DNA from: Sulfurimonas sp.
GTDB taxonomy: Bacteria; Campylobacterota; Campylobacteria; Campylobacterales; Sulfurimonadaceae
Length of the DNA stretch: 12,707 nucleotides
Assembly (NCBI GenBank): GCA_021157665.1
Contig: JAGGWE010000165.1
Location: forward strand, 1-12,707
Direction of reading: 5' to 3'
Part shown: positions 1 through 6,520 of the stretch, piece by piece
Layout of the letters: the number at the start of each line of letters is the position of its first letter
How positions within the stretch are numbered: position 1 is the stretch's first letter
The notes under the pieces: model-generated
What the model was told of the DNA's origin: nothing
Seen by the model: the letters and a program-made list of their open reading frames with translations, nothing else
The model's database searches: none
Translations under genes and position numbers: made by a program

Positions 1-1956
1 AATGTAGAGGGTACAGAGACTATTATAGGTGACTTATCAAGTGCTACTATTACAAATGGTACAGCTGGAATTACTACACCAAGTACAACTACTGAGATTA
101 CTGAGAATGATACTGTGCCTATTGCAGAACCAGATTACTACAGCATACTAGAAGGTAATACTTATTCAATGGATAGTGTACTTACTCATGATGATGGAGA
201 TGGTTTAGTTGATAGAGATTTAGATGGAGACAGTATCCATATTTCTTATATTACAAATGGAACAGATACAGTAGCGATTTTAGCTGGTAGTGGAGGAACT
301 ATTTCTACGACAATTATTGATGAGGATAATGTTACACATACAGCTTCTGTAACAATGTATCAAGATGGTACATTTGATTATACTGTACCAGCATTGCACC
401 ATGGGACAGTTACTGATCAAATAATAGAGGATAGTTTCAAATATAAAATTACAGATGGAACTAATGAATCTGATTGGACTCAAGTTACAATAAATGTAAC
501 TGATGATGGTGTCGTTGTTGATCCTGTTTCTAATGCTGTGATGGTGGGTGAAAGTGGTTTAACATTAGAAGGAGTTCTTTCTACTAGTGGTGCAGATATA
601 CCTAATATTGCAAGTTTAGATCTTAGTAATAATGTAGATCAAAGTACACATATTGGAGTTTCACCTATGTATTCTAATGGTTATGAAGTTTATTACTATG
701 TTGATCCTGCTAATGTGGATACTTTGATAGCATATACAGATACTGCAGATACTGTTACAACATATGGTAGCAACCCATCTACTCAAACATTGGTATTTAC
801 ATTAATTGCTGATCCAGTAAATGATTCATATCAAATTGTGACTAGTGCTCCTATTGATCAATCGGTACCTACAACTGTTACAATCAGTGACGTTGATTCT
901 TATGCAGGTAATTCAAATGATGATTACAACGATGATGGTACATATGAGTTACATATATATGCTGATGGTGATGGTACATATAGTGCATATGATGAAGAAA
1001 ATATTGCAACAGGTATTCCTCTTATTCCTGCTACCAGTGAAGAACTATTTGTAGTTACATCACATGGATCAGTTAATACAAATAATACTGCTTTGGGAAT
1101 AGATAGTAATTTCTTTGTACAAGGTGGTAATAGTGCAACATTTACGATAACAGATCCTAGTGATCATCTTGCATTTGATGTTTGGGTTAATGGTAGTGGT
1201 CAAACAGATCTTATTTATGTAGTTAATGGTGATGGTGCAGAAATAGCATATACTACAGCGACAGGAATGGTTGATATAAATAATAATGGTGTGGATATTA
1301 ATACATTAGATGTATGGTGTGTAGCTGACTCTAGTAATAAATTTAAAATTACTTCATTTTCAGTATTTGATACTGATCCTGTAAACTCACAAGATACGAT
1401 TGATATTAAAGTTTTTGATTCAGATAATGATTCTCAAATAGTTTCAATAGGCGTGAATTTTAATGATGCTGATGAAATACTAGAAGGTACATCTGGACAG
1501 ATGGATTCTATCCTTGGCAATGATGAAGATAATTCGATATTATATGAGGATGGTGATATTATTGATGCTGGATTAGGTTATGATACTTTAGTACTTGATG
1601 ATACAGTTACTGACATTAATTTTGATGCTGCAACTATAGCAAATATTCAAAATATTGAGGCTATTGATTTAGAAGATGGTACTCATATTATAGAAATATC
1701 TTTAGATGATGTTTCAGGTATGTTAGAAGTTAATAATACTGAGTTAGATATCACGGCTCTTTTAAATGATGGTGATAAAGTAAGTGTTGTTGGTGCAGAA
1801 CAAGGTGATGATTGGAGTTTAATAACAGAAGCAGGAGCAGGAACACCTCAAGTAGCTGTTGATAATGGAACTTTTCAATCGTTTGTATATGAGCATACTG
1901 ATGGTAGTACTATTACATTAACAGTAGATGAAACAATTGATACAACAGGAATGTAG
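1..1956 (+). CDS. Giant repeat adhesin, type I secretion type, C-terminal part (5' end outside window)
   Basis: The frame is open from base 1, so the GTG at 115 is not a real start; 651 residues of the C-terminal end are visible. They are rich in Asp, Thr, Asn, Gly and Val and poor in Lys, Arg and Cys, as in secreted Ca-binding adhesins. Residues about 42-168 resemble a cadherin-like/VCBS beta-sandwich repeat (DGDSIHISY, DGTFDYTVP, DSFKYKITDG). Residues about 265-490 form further beta-rich modules separated by Asp/Asn-rich linkers. Near residues 517-533 the stretch DGDIIDAGLGYDTLVLD is a degenerate RTX-like turn, followed by an NIEAIDLEDG segment and a W-containing end typical of the C-terminal secretion region of T1SS adhesins. 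The inferred role is cell-surface attachment or biofilm formation after export by an ABC/TolC-type system, none of which is encoded here. Classic GGxGxD nonapeptide arrays are not visible. The class is well supported; the ligand is unknown. Confidence 0.85.
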   Translation, partial: NVEGTETIIGDLSSATITNGTAGITTPSTTTEITENDTVPIAEPDYYSILEGNTYSMDSVLTHDDGDGLVDRDLDGDSIHISYITNGTDTVAILAGSGGTISTTIIDEDNVTHTASVTMYQDGTFDYTVPALHHGTVTDQIIEDSFKYKITDGTNESDWTQVTINVTDDGVVVDPVSNAVMVGESGLTLEGVLSTSGADIPNIASLDLSNNVDQSTHIGVSPMYSNGYEVYYYVDPANVDTLIAYTDTADTVTTYGSNPSTQTLVFTLIADPVNDSYQIVTSAPIDQSVPTTVTISDVDSYAGNSNDDYNDDGTYELHIYADGDGTYSAYDEENIATGIPLIPATSEELFVVTSHGSVNTNNTALGIDSNFFVQGGNSATFTITDPSDHLAFDVWVNGSGQTDLIYVVNGDGAEIAYTTATGMVDINNNGVDINTLDVWCVADSSNKFKITSFSVFDTDPVNSQDTIDIKVFDSDNDSQIVSIGVNFNDADEILEGTSGQMDSILGNDEDNSILYEDGDIIDAGLGYDTLVLDDTVTDINFDAATIANIQNIEAIDLEDGTHIIEISLDDVSGMLEVNNTELDITALLNDGDKVSVVGAEQGDDWSLITEAGAGTPQVAVDNGTFQSFVYEHTDGSTITLTVDETIDTTGM

Positions 1957-1977
1957 TCTAAGACTAGAACAAATAAA

Positions 1978-2008
1978 AGCCCCAAATCTTCTTGGGGCTA
2001 AATCTTTT
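1978..2008 (+). terminator. Intrinsic terminator of the adhesin gene
   Basis: A perfect 8-bp stem, AGCCCCAA (1978-1985) with TTGGGGCT (1992-1999), closes a 6-base loop and is followed by AAATCTTTT. It begins 21 bases after the adhesin stop, and is the clearest Rho-independent terminator seen in the window. Confidence 0.85.
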
Positions 2009-2059
2009 CAAAAAAATAACAATTTCCCATACTTTTACTTCCTTTCATTAAACCTAATT

Positions 2060-2076
2060 TTATAATACTATTATAA
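2060..2076. repeat. 17-bp perfect palindrome, candidate HipB operator
   Basis: TTATAATACTATTATAA is two 8-bp arms around a central C at 2068. It lies about 40 bp upstream of the TATAAT box. It is AT-rich, so some such palindromes arise by chance, but its place in an autoregulated toxin-antitoxin promoter makes it a reasonable operator candidate. Confidence 0.4.
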
Positions 2077-2117
2077 TTTAATTACATAAATAAGTGTAGT
2101 TATTTGAAATATTTAGC

Positions 2118-2123
2118 TATAAT
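2118..2123 (+). promoter_or_regulatory. -10 box for hipBA
   Basis: A consensus TATAAT lies 29 bases before the hipB ATG, preceded by T/A-rich sequence. No good -35 hexamer is seen at 16-18 bp, as is common for Campylobacterota sigma70 promoters. The expected transcript would start near 2130, leaving a short leader. Confidence 0.5.
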
Positions 2124-2152
2124 TACATATATAAATATAATTAGGTTTAGAT

Positions 2153-2479
2153 ATGAATAAGGAAATAGATTTTTTTTCAACAAATGAAGATATTGCTATG
2201 TTACTTTCTTTTAGAATTAAAGAAGAAAGGATAGCACAGGAGTTGAAACAAAGTGAACTTGCAACTAGAGCAAATGTTAAAGTACATGTTGTGAGAAATC
2301 TAGAACAGCACTCAAAAATAACTTTAGATAACTTAATTTCTATCATGAGAGCATTAAAAAAATTAGATATTTTTAATGATATGTTTGATTTTGCTAAACA
2401 AAGGATAGAAGTAGATGCATTTAATTATATTAATGAGCAAAAGCTAAAAACAAAAAAGAGAGTAAAAAGTGCAAAATAA
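2153..2479 (+). CDS. hipB: HipB-like antitoxin, Xre-family HTH DNA-binding protein
   Basis: This 108-residue protein has one helix-turn-helix domain at about residues 17-70. The HTH core (residues 32-52: LKQSELATRANVKVHVVRNLE) matches the Xre/Cro fold, with the recognition helix around VKVHVVRNLE. The Lys-rich C-terminal tail (KTKKRVKSAK) is probably unstructured. By family it binds and neutralises the HipA kinase and represses the operon promoter. It overlaps hipA by 11 bases, the usual antitoxin-first arrangement. The symbol is given by context: the sequence alone only says Xre-family, but a HipA follows directly. Confidence 0.8.
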   Translation: MNKEIDFFSTNEDIAMLLSFRIKEERIAQELKQSELATRANVKVHVVRNLEQHSKITLDNLISIMRALKKLDIFNDMFDFAKQRIEVDAFNYINEQKLKTKKRVKSAK

Positions 2480-3698
2480 CGATAAATGCCTCATCTATAT
2501 TTGGGATATTCTTGTTGGGGAAATGATATTAGTTAGAGGTGTAGTATATTTTAAATACGATAAAAACTTTACAATGAAGATTTCACCATTATATTTAGAA
2601 TTAACTAAAGCACAGTATTCTTTTAAAGATTTAGATTTTCAACATTCAATCGCTGGAGTATTTGCGGATTCTCTTCCCGATAGTTTTGGAATGAAAGTAA
2701 TTGATGGTTACTTTGAGAGAAACTATAAAAAATTTGAACCAAATATAATAGATAAATTGTTGTTTATAGGAGATGTAAGTTTAGGAGCCCTTAGCTATAA
2801 ACCAGCGATAGATGCACTAAAGAGCAAAAATATTCCAATAGAGTTAAAAGATGCTAAGACTCTTAAGAAAAATATACTCCAAAAGAACTCATTTTCGTCT
2901 ATAAGAATAGCGATTGATATGTACAAATCATTTTCATCAGCTGGTGGAGCCAGACAAAAAATGATACTGGGTTATAATAAAAAAGATAATAAATTTTACA
3001 TTGGAAAAGAAAAAAAGAGCAATAAATCTATAATTGTAAAGATTGATGAGAGTGATAATCCTGGATATGGAGCTGACGCTATTACAGAATTTATATATTC
3101 TAAAGTAGCGAAAGAATGTGGTATCAATATTACAAAGACATATCTATTTGAGGATGAGGATGGATATAGACACTTTGCAATAGAGAGGTTTGACATAGAT
3201 AAGGATAACAATAGATTACATACGCATACTCTTGCAGGCTTACTCCATGTAGAAAAGTCAAAAAGAATAGATTATATAGATATTATGAAAATTGTAAAAT
3301 TGCACCTAGGCGTACCTCAAGAAGATATCCAAGAGATGTATCGAAGAATGGTTTTTAATTATGTATACAATAATAATGATGATCACTTAAAAAATTACTC
3401 TTTTTTAATGAACAAAAATGGAGAATGGAGACTATCCCCTGCTTATGATCTAATGTATAATAATACTAATGGGCAACGAGTTATGATGCTTAATATTAAT
3501 AATAAAATGTCAGATGAAGTTAGTTATAGTGATTTTGAGGAAGTAGCAAAAGAGCTTAATATAGATAATTATAAAAAAATTATAAATAAAATATTAAGCA
3601 GTGAAAAACTATTTATAAGTTTATTAGATGAGATGATGGATGAAAAACTAAGGTTTCATAGATTAGAATTATTGCAAATAAATAAATCAATATTTTAG
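2469..3698 (+). CDS. hipA: HipA-family serine/threonine kinase toxin
   Basis: A full-length 409-residue HipA. It has the N-terminal HipA domain (FADSLPDSFG, residues 65-74), the Gly-rich/autophosphorylation loop SAGGARQK (157-164), the ERFD segment (239-242), the kinase catalytic motif NNDDHLKN (302-309, probable catalytic D304), and the metal-binding SPAYD (323-327, D327). All residues needed for kinase activity appear present, so the toxin is probably active. Family members phosphorylate aminoacyl-tRNA synthetases or other targets, stopping translation and causing dormancy; the target here is unknown. The start is GTG inside the hipB end, supported by GAGAG at 2457-2461 and because KCLIYIWDILVGEMILVRG aligns with the usual HipA N-terminus, which a later ATG (2525) would remove. 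There is no uptake-like 9-mer in this gene or in hipB. Confidence 0.9.
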   Translation: MQNNDKCLIYIWDILVGEMILVRGVVYFKYDKNFTMKISPLYLELTKAQYSFKDLDFQHSIAGVFADSLPDSFGMKVIDGYFERNYKKFEPNIIDKLLFIGDVSLGALSYKPAIDALKSKNIPIELKDAKTLKKNILQKNSFSSIRIAIDMYKSFSSAGGARQKMILGYNKKDNKFYIGKEKKSNKSIIVKIDESDNPGYGADAITEFIYSKVAKECGINITKTYLFEDEDGYRHFAIERFDIDKDNNRLHTHTLAGLLHVEKSKRIDYIDIMKIVKLHLGVPQEDIQEMYRRMVFNYVYNNNDDHLKNYSFLMNKNGEWRLSPAYDLMYNNTNGQRVMMLNINNKMSDEVSYSDFEEVAKELNIDNYKKIINKILSSEKLFISLLDEMMDEKLRFHRLELLQINKSIF

Positions 3699-3712
3699 AT
3701 ATATATATCAAT

Positions 3713-3740
3713 TTGTCATATTTTTAAGATTTCTCAAAAT
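3713..3740 (+). promoter_or_regulatory. Weak candidate promoter for the small HTH gene
   Basis: TTGTCA (3713-3718) and CAAAAT (3735-3740) are 16 bp apart, 33 bases before the ATG at 3773. Both hexamers are imperfect and the region is AT-rich, so this is tentative. It would make the small regulator independent of hipBA. Confidence 0.25.
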
Positions 3741-3772
3741 TTTAGGTTATATTTTTACTCTTAGGAGTAATA

Positions 3773-3991
3773 ATGCGAGATTTTAAAGCTATTTTAAAAG
3801 AGTTAAAACTTTATATGGCATGTGGGAAAAAACAAAAAATCTATGATAAGGATGTTGCAATAGCACTTGGTATATCTCAGATGAATTTTGCTACGATAAA
3901 GAGGAGAAATACAACTCCTTATGAAAATATATTAAAGTTTTGTCAAAAAGAGGGAATCTGTTGCGATGATATTTTTTTTATTAAACCTTAG
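3773..3991 (+). CDS. Small stand-alone HTH protein resembling the N-terminus of phage CI/LexA-like repressors
   Basis: A 72-residue protein with a strong ribosome-binding site (AGGAG 3763-3767, 5 bases before ATG). Residues about 22-50 (IYDKDVAIALGISQMNFATI, then KRRNTTPYENIL) look like the DNA-binding domain of CI-type repressors, which in this phylum are usually about 200 residues with an S24 peptidase/dimerisation half. Here only the HTH half exists: the frame stops at 3989-3991, and beyond it lies antisense dnaX, so no degraded C-terminal half is visible. It carries a CxxCC-like end (FCQKEGICCDD). It overlaps the dnaX 3' end by 11 bases tail to tail, and it contains one GGCATGTGG motif (3817), unlike hipBA. 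It could be a natural mini-regulator or a truncated repressor. Its target is unknown. Confidence 0.65.
   Translation: MRDFKAILKELKLYMACGKKQKIYDKDVAIALGISQMNFATIKRRNTTPYENILKFCQKEGICCDDIFFIKP
3817..3825 (+). repeat. GGCATGTGG motif, copy 1
   Basis: Exact copy in the small HTH gene, read as (M)ACG. It is the first copy from the left; none occurs in 1-3816. Flank: T-rich before, GAAAAA after. Confidence 0.85.
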
Positions 3992-5711
3992 ACTGAACAG
4001 TTCTTTTTGTTGCTTCAAATAGTTCTGTTGCTCTTTGGACGATAGGTTCATTTAGTATATCTTCTCCATCTATCTCTTTTGTAGGTTCATTTTCATTTGA
4101 ACAGTTTGTAACACAACTAGCACTTTCTCCAATCTCAGCATCTTCTATCATTGAACGGCTTTGAGTTTCAGGCATTGTTGGTTGTTCTATGGCATGTGGA
4201 TTTTTCTCGTTCCCATGCTCTGCATTGGAATGCATACTAACAGCTACTTCTTCGATAGCTTTAGAACAAGACAGACCCTTGATTTTAGTCTCAAAACCAT
4301 AAATCTCTCTTACCAGTTGTTTAATAGCAGAATAACCGTGTTTTAGGGCTTTTTTACCATCTGGATTTGCACAACTTTCCCATGTTAATATATTATCTTT
4401 ATAAGATATAAAACTAATAGAATTTTCAAAAACTTCACCTAGTTCATAACTTCTGTCTTTGATTTTGGAGATTAGATTTTGGAACTCTTTGTTTTCTTTA
4501 ACTTCTTCAACCTGAGGTTCTATCTCTTTTTGAATTGGCTCTTCTTGAACAATTTCTTTGGCATGTGGCTTTATCTCGGCATGTGGAATTTCACTCTCAT
4601 GCGTCATTTTCATTTTAATTGCAGGTCTAGATATCTCTTTTTGCATCGATTCTATCATCTGATCTATCTCTTTTATACGAAGAGCTTCCATCATTTTAAA
4701 AAAGATTAGTGAAAGTACAAATGAACCATCTGCATTTATATTAAAGAGATATTTTGCATCACTTAGGATTCTAAAAAATCTATCTAAAACTAGTGTTGAA
4801 AAAAGAGCATCTTGATTGTACATTTTATCTTTTAAATAAGCTATAAGTTCATCTACAACCATTTCAGCTTCATAATCTTCAAGAGTTTTTGTATATTCAA
4901 CTATTTTTGCATAATCTTTGGCAAAAATAGAGTTAAAAATATTAGTTATAAATTTAGGATCTACTAAACCTAACATATCTGTAACAGTATTTACATCAAC
5001 ATGATTTTTAGAATAGATTATCGCTTGGTCAAGTAGCGTTAAAGTGTCTCTTAAACTACCACTTCCACTTCTTGCTAAAATTTCTAAAGCATCTATTTCA
5101 TATTCAACTTTTTCAAGTTGAAGTATATGTGCTAGATGGTCTATGATTTTATTTGTTGCGATAGATTTAAATCTAAAATGTTGAGTACGACTTAAAATGG
5201 TTGCTGGAAGTTTTAGAGGGTCTGTTGTTGCTAAGATAAACTTTACATACTCAGGAGGCTCTTCAAGAGTTTTTAAAAGAGCATTGAATGCTGGAGCTGT
5301 TAGCATGTGGACTTCATCTATAATAAAGATTTTAAATCTTGCTACTGCTGGTCTATACTTTGTTTGCTCAACCAAATCTCTAATATCATCAATCCCACGA
5401 TTAGAAGCACCATCCATCTCAACTATATCCATATGACGATTTTCTATAGCCATAATACAGTTTTCACAAATGCCACATGGTTGATGGCTCATCCCTTTTT
5501 CACAGATTAATGCTTTTGCAAAAATACGAGCAGTTGAAGTTTTCCCACTTCCTCGAAGTCCAGAAAACAGATAAGCATGAGAGAGTCTATTTGAATCAAG
5601 AGCGAGTGAAAGTGTTTGAGCAACAGTCTCTTGACCAATAAGCTCATCAAAGTTTGAGGGACGATATTTTCTTGCTAATACTTCTGAAGACTCTTTCACA
5701 TACAACTCCAT
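3981..5711 (-). CDS. dnaX: DNA polymerase III subunits gamma/tau (clamp loader)
   Basis: A 576-residue clamp-loader ATPase that loads the sliding clamp at replication forks. Visible landmarks: LARKYRPSNFDELIGQ (12-27), Walker A GLRGSGKT (51-58), zinc cysteines C70, C79, C82 and C85, Walker B IIDEVH (130-135), sensor 1 ATTD (161-164), SRTQ (174-177), and sensor 2 GSLRD (218-222). After the collar (to about 350) comes a charged linker (360-410), a small folded region (about 415-482), a second low-complexity linker (about 490-550) and a C-terminal helix. The two linkers hold three PHA tripeptides (376-378, 382-384, 505-507), each encoded exactly by the over-represented 9-mer. It is the last gene of rho-murI-dnaX, 54 bases after murI. 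Its stop lies inside the convergent small HTH gene, with no terminator hairpin seen between them. Confidence 0.95.
   Translation of the reverse strand: MELYVKESSEVLARKYRPSNFDELIGQETVAQTLSLALDSNRLSHAYLFSGLRGSGKTSTARIFAKALICEKGMSHQPCGICENCIMAIENRHMDIVEMDGASNRGIDDIRDLVEQTKYRPAVARFKIFIIDEVHMLTAPAFNALLKTLEEPPEYVKFILATTDPLKLPATILSRTQHFRFKSIATNKIIDHLAHILQLEKVEYEIDALEILARSGSGSLRDTLTLLDQAIIYSKNHVDVNTVTDMLGLVDPKFITNIFNSIFAKDYAKIVEYTKTLEDYEAEMVVDELIAYLKDKMYNQDALFSTLVLDRFFRILSDAKYLFNINADGSFVLSLIFFKMMEALRIKEIDQMIESMQKEISRPAIKMKMTHESEIPHAEIKPHAKEIVQEEPIQKEIEPQVEEVKENKEFQNLISKIKDRSYELGEVFENSISFISYKDNILTWESCANPDGKKALKHGYSAIKQLVREIYGFETKIKGLSCSKAIEEVAVSMHSNAEHGNEKNPHAIEQPTMPETQSRSMIEDAEIGESASCVTNCSNENEPTKEIDGEDILNEPIVQRATELFEATKRTVQSKV
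4191..4199 (+). repeat. GGCATGTGG motif, copy 2
   Basis: Exact copy in dnaX, antisense to the gene, encoding PHA 505-507 in the second DnaX linker. Followed by ATTTTT. Confidence 0.85.
4560..4568 (+). repeat. GGCATGTGG motif, copy 3
   Basis: Exact copy in dnaX, encoding PHA 382-384. It forms a direct pair with copy 4, 18 bases apart start to start. Preceded by CTTT. Confidence 0.85.
4578..4586 (+). repeat. GGCATGTGG motif, copy 4
   Basis: Exact copy in dnaX, encoding PHA 376-378, in the same linker as copy 3. Confidence 0.85.
5302..5310 (+). repeat. One-mismatch copy (AGCATGTGG)
   Basis: Lies over the conserved Walker B region of dnaX (VHMLT), where the protein sequence limits the choice of bases. 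It may be a degenerate site or coincidence. Confidence 0.3.
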
Positions 5712-5725
5712 TTTTAATTAAATAG

Positions 5726-5734
5726 ATTTTAGCA
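5726..5734 (-). promoter_or_regulatory. Possible internal promoter (extended -10) before dnaX
   Basis: The minus strand reads TGCTAAAAT, an extended -10 form, in the 54-base gap between murI and dnaX. No matching -35 is seen and the leader would be only about 8 bases. It could add dnaX transcription to read-through from rho-murI. Confidence 0.25.
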
Positions 5735-5765
5735 TGTATAGAGTTAAATATGATTGAATGTAATT

Positions 5766-6518
5766 TTATTGATTAATATTTTTTAACCATTTAGCAGCTA
5801 TCGTTCTTAATGCTTCTGGGTTCTCAGAAGCAAAAAATTTCATATCTGGATTTTTATATTTTTTAGTAAAAGTAAATTCACTTTCAAGATATTGAACTAT
5901 TGCATCACCAGAGTGTATAAGTTTTGTATCTTCAGTAAAATAGTTTTGAAGTGCTTTAGAGATTAGAGGAAAATGTGTACATCCTAAAATGATGGCATGT
6001 GGGTTTGTAATATTTTTAAAATAATATTTAAAAGTTTCATCTAAAATAGCACCACTATAAATCTCCTCTTCAACTAAAGGAACAAATAAACCAGTAGCTT
6101 TTGTTTGGAGATTGTTAAAACCAATTTTTTGAAGTCCATTTTCATAAGCTTTAGAGTTTATTGTTGCTTTTGTTCCAAGTATTAAAATATTTGAGTTTTT
6201 ATCTTCAATGGAATTTCCACATGCCAAGATACCAGCTTCAACAACTCCGTAAATCGGGCAATTAGATATTTCTCTCATCTCAGTTAAGGCATAGGCACTA
6301 ACAGTATTACAAGCGACAATAATTAAATCAAGTTCAAAGTTTTTGAAAAATTCTACAGCTTCTAAACCGTAGCGAATGATGGTGTTTTTATCTTTGATTC
6401 CATAGGGAACACGAGCAGTATCCCCATAGTAGATTATCTCTTCAAATAGTTGGTGTTCAAGTAGTGATTTTACAACTGTAAGTCCACCAATTCCCGAATC
6501 AAAAACAGCAACTTTCAC
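5766..6518 (-). CDS. murI: Glutamate racemase
   Basis: A 250-residue enzyme that converts L- to D-glutamate for peptidoglycan synthesis in the cytoplasm. The catalytic pair is clear: C70 in VACNT and C180 in GCTHFP. The substrate-binding N-terminal FDSGIGGL (6-13, D7), YGDTARVPYG (31-40) and VEEEIYSG are also present. Length is normal for the family. The start is GTG, two bases after the rho stop, implying translational coupling to rho. Two GGCATGTGG motifs lie in the gene: one encodes NPHA just before the catalytic GCTH strand, the other encodes LACG at residues 98-101. Confidence 0.95.
   Translation of the reverse strand: MKVAVFDSGIGGLTVVKSLLEHQLFEEIIYYGDTARVPYGIKDKNTIIRYGLEAVEFFKNFELDLIIVACNTVSAYALTEMREISNCPIYGVVEAGILACGNSIEDKNSNILILGTKATINSKAYENGLQKIGFNNLQTKATGLFVPLVEEEIYSGAILDETFKYYFKNITNPHAIILGCTHFPLISKALQNYFTEDTKLIHSGDAIVQYLESEFTFTKKYKNPDMKFFASENPEALRTIAAKWLKNINQ
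5994..6002 (+). repeat. GGCATGTGG motif, copy 5
   Basis: Exact copy in murI, encoding PHA at residues 173-175 just before the catalytic GCTH. Confidence 0.85.
6217..6225 (-). repeat. GGCATGTGG motif, copy 6
   Basis: Exact copy in murI, minus strand, with the extended form TCTTGGCATGTGGA; read as LACG. Confidence 0.85.
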
Positions 6519-6520
6519 AA

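Larger units (their letters stand above)
2049..2149 (+). promoter_or_regulatory. hipBA control region: long inverted repeat flanking the promoter
   Basis: TAAACCTAATT (2049-2059) and AATTAGGTTTA (2139-2149) form a perfect 11-bp inverted repeat with a 79-bp spacer. The right arm ends 3 bases before the hipB ATG, and its AGG may also serve as the ribosome-binding site. Between the arms lie a 17-bp palindrome, a TATAAT box, and a near-perfect 12-bp direct repeat (TTTAATTACATA 2077-2088, TATAATTACATA 2118-2129) at 41-bp phasing. HipB proteins repress their own operon through paired operators (known for E. coli), so these are candidate HipB sites; binding is inferred. Confidence 0.5.

Noticed and set aside
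115..117. GTG at 115 as the start of the adhesin
   Set aside because: The same frame is open back to base 1 with matching composition, and no ribosome-binding site precedes the GTG; it is an internal Val codon.
3980..4015. Bidirectional terminator between the small HTH gene and dnaX
   Set aside because: Only a GAAC-A-GTTC mini-palindrome is present, with too small a loop to form a terminator.
4340..4355. Run of six A on the dnaX coding strand as a programmed frameshift site producing gamma
   Set aside because: The codons are GGT AAA AAA GCC, so the A AAA AAG slippery word is not in the needed register, and no strong downstream hairpin is evident; it also lies far past the position of a gamma-type stop.
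5473..5480. CCACATGG as another motif copy
   Set aside because: It matches only 7 bases of the 9-mer and encodes the conserved QPCGIC zinc segment of DnaX.
5197..5510. Plus-strand open frames across dnaX
   Set aside because: They are antisense shadows of the conserved ATPase domain, with no family features.
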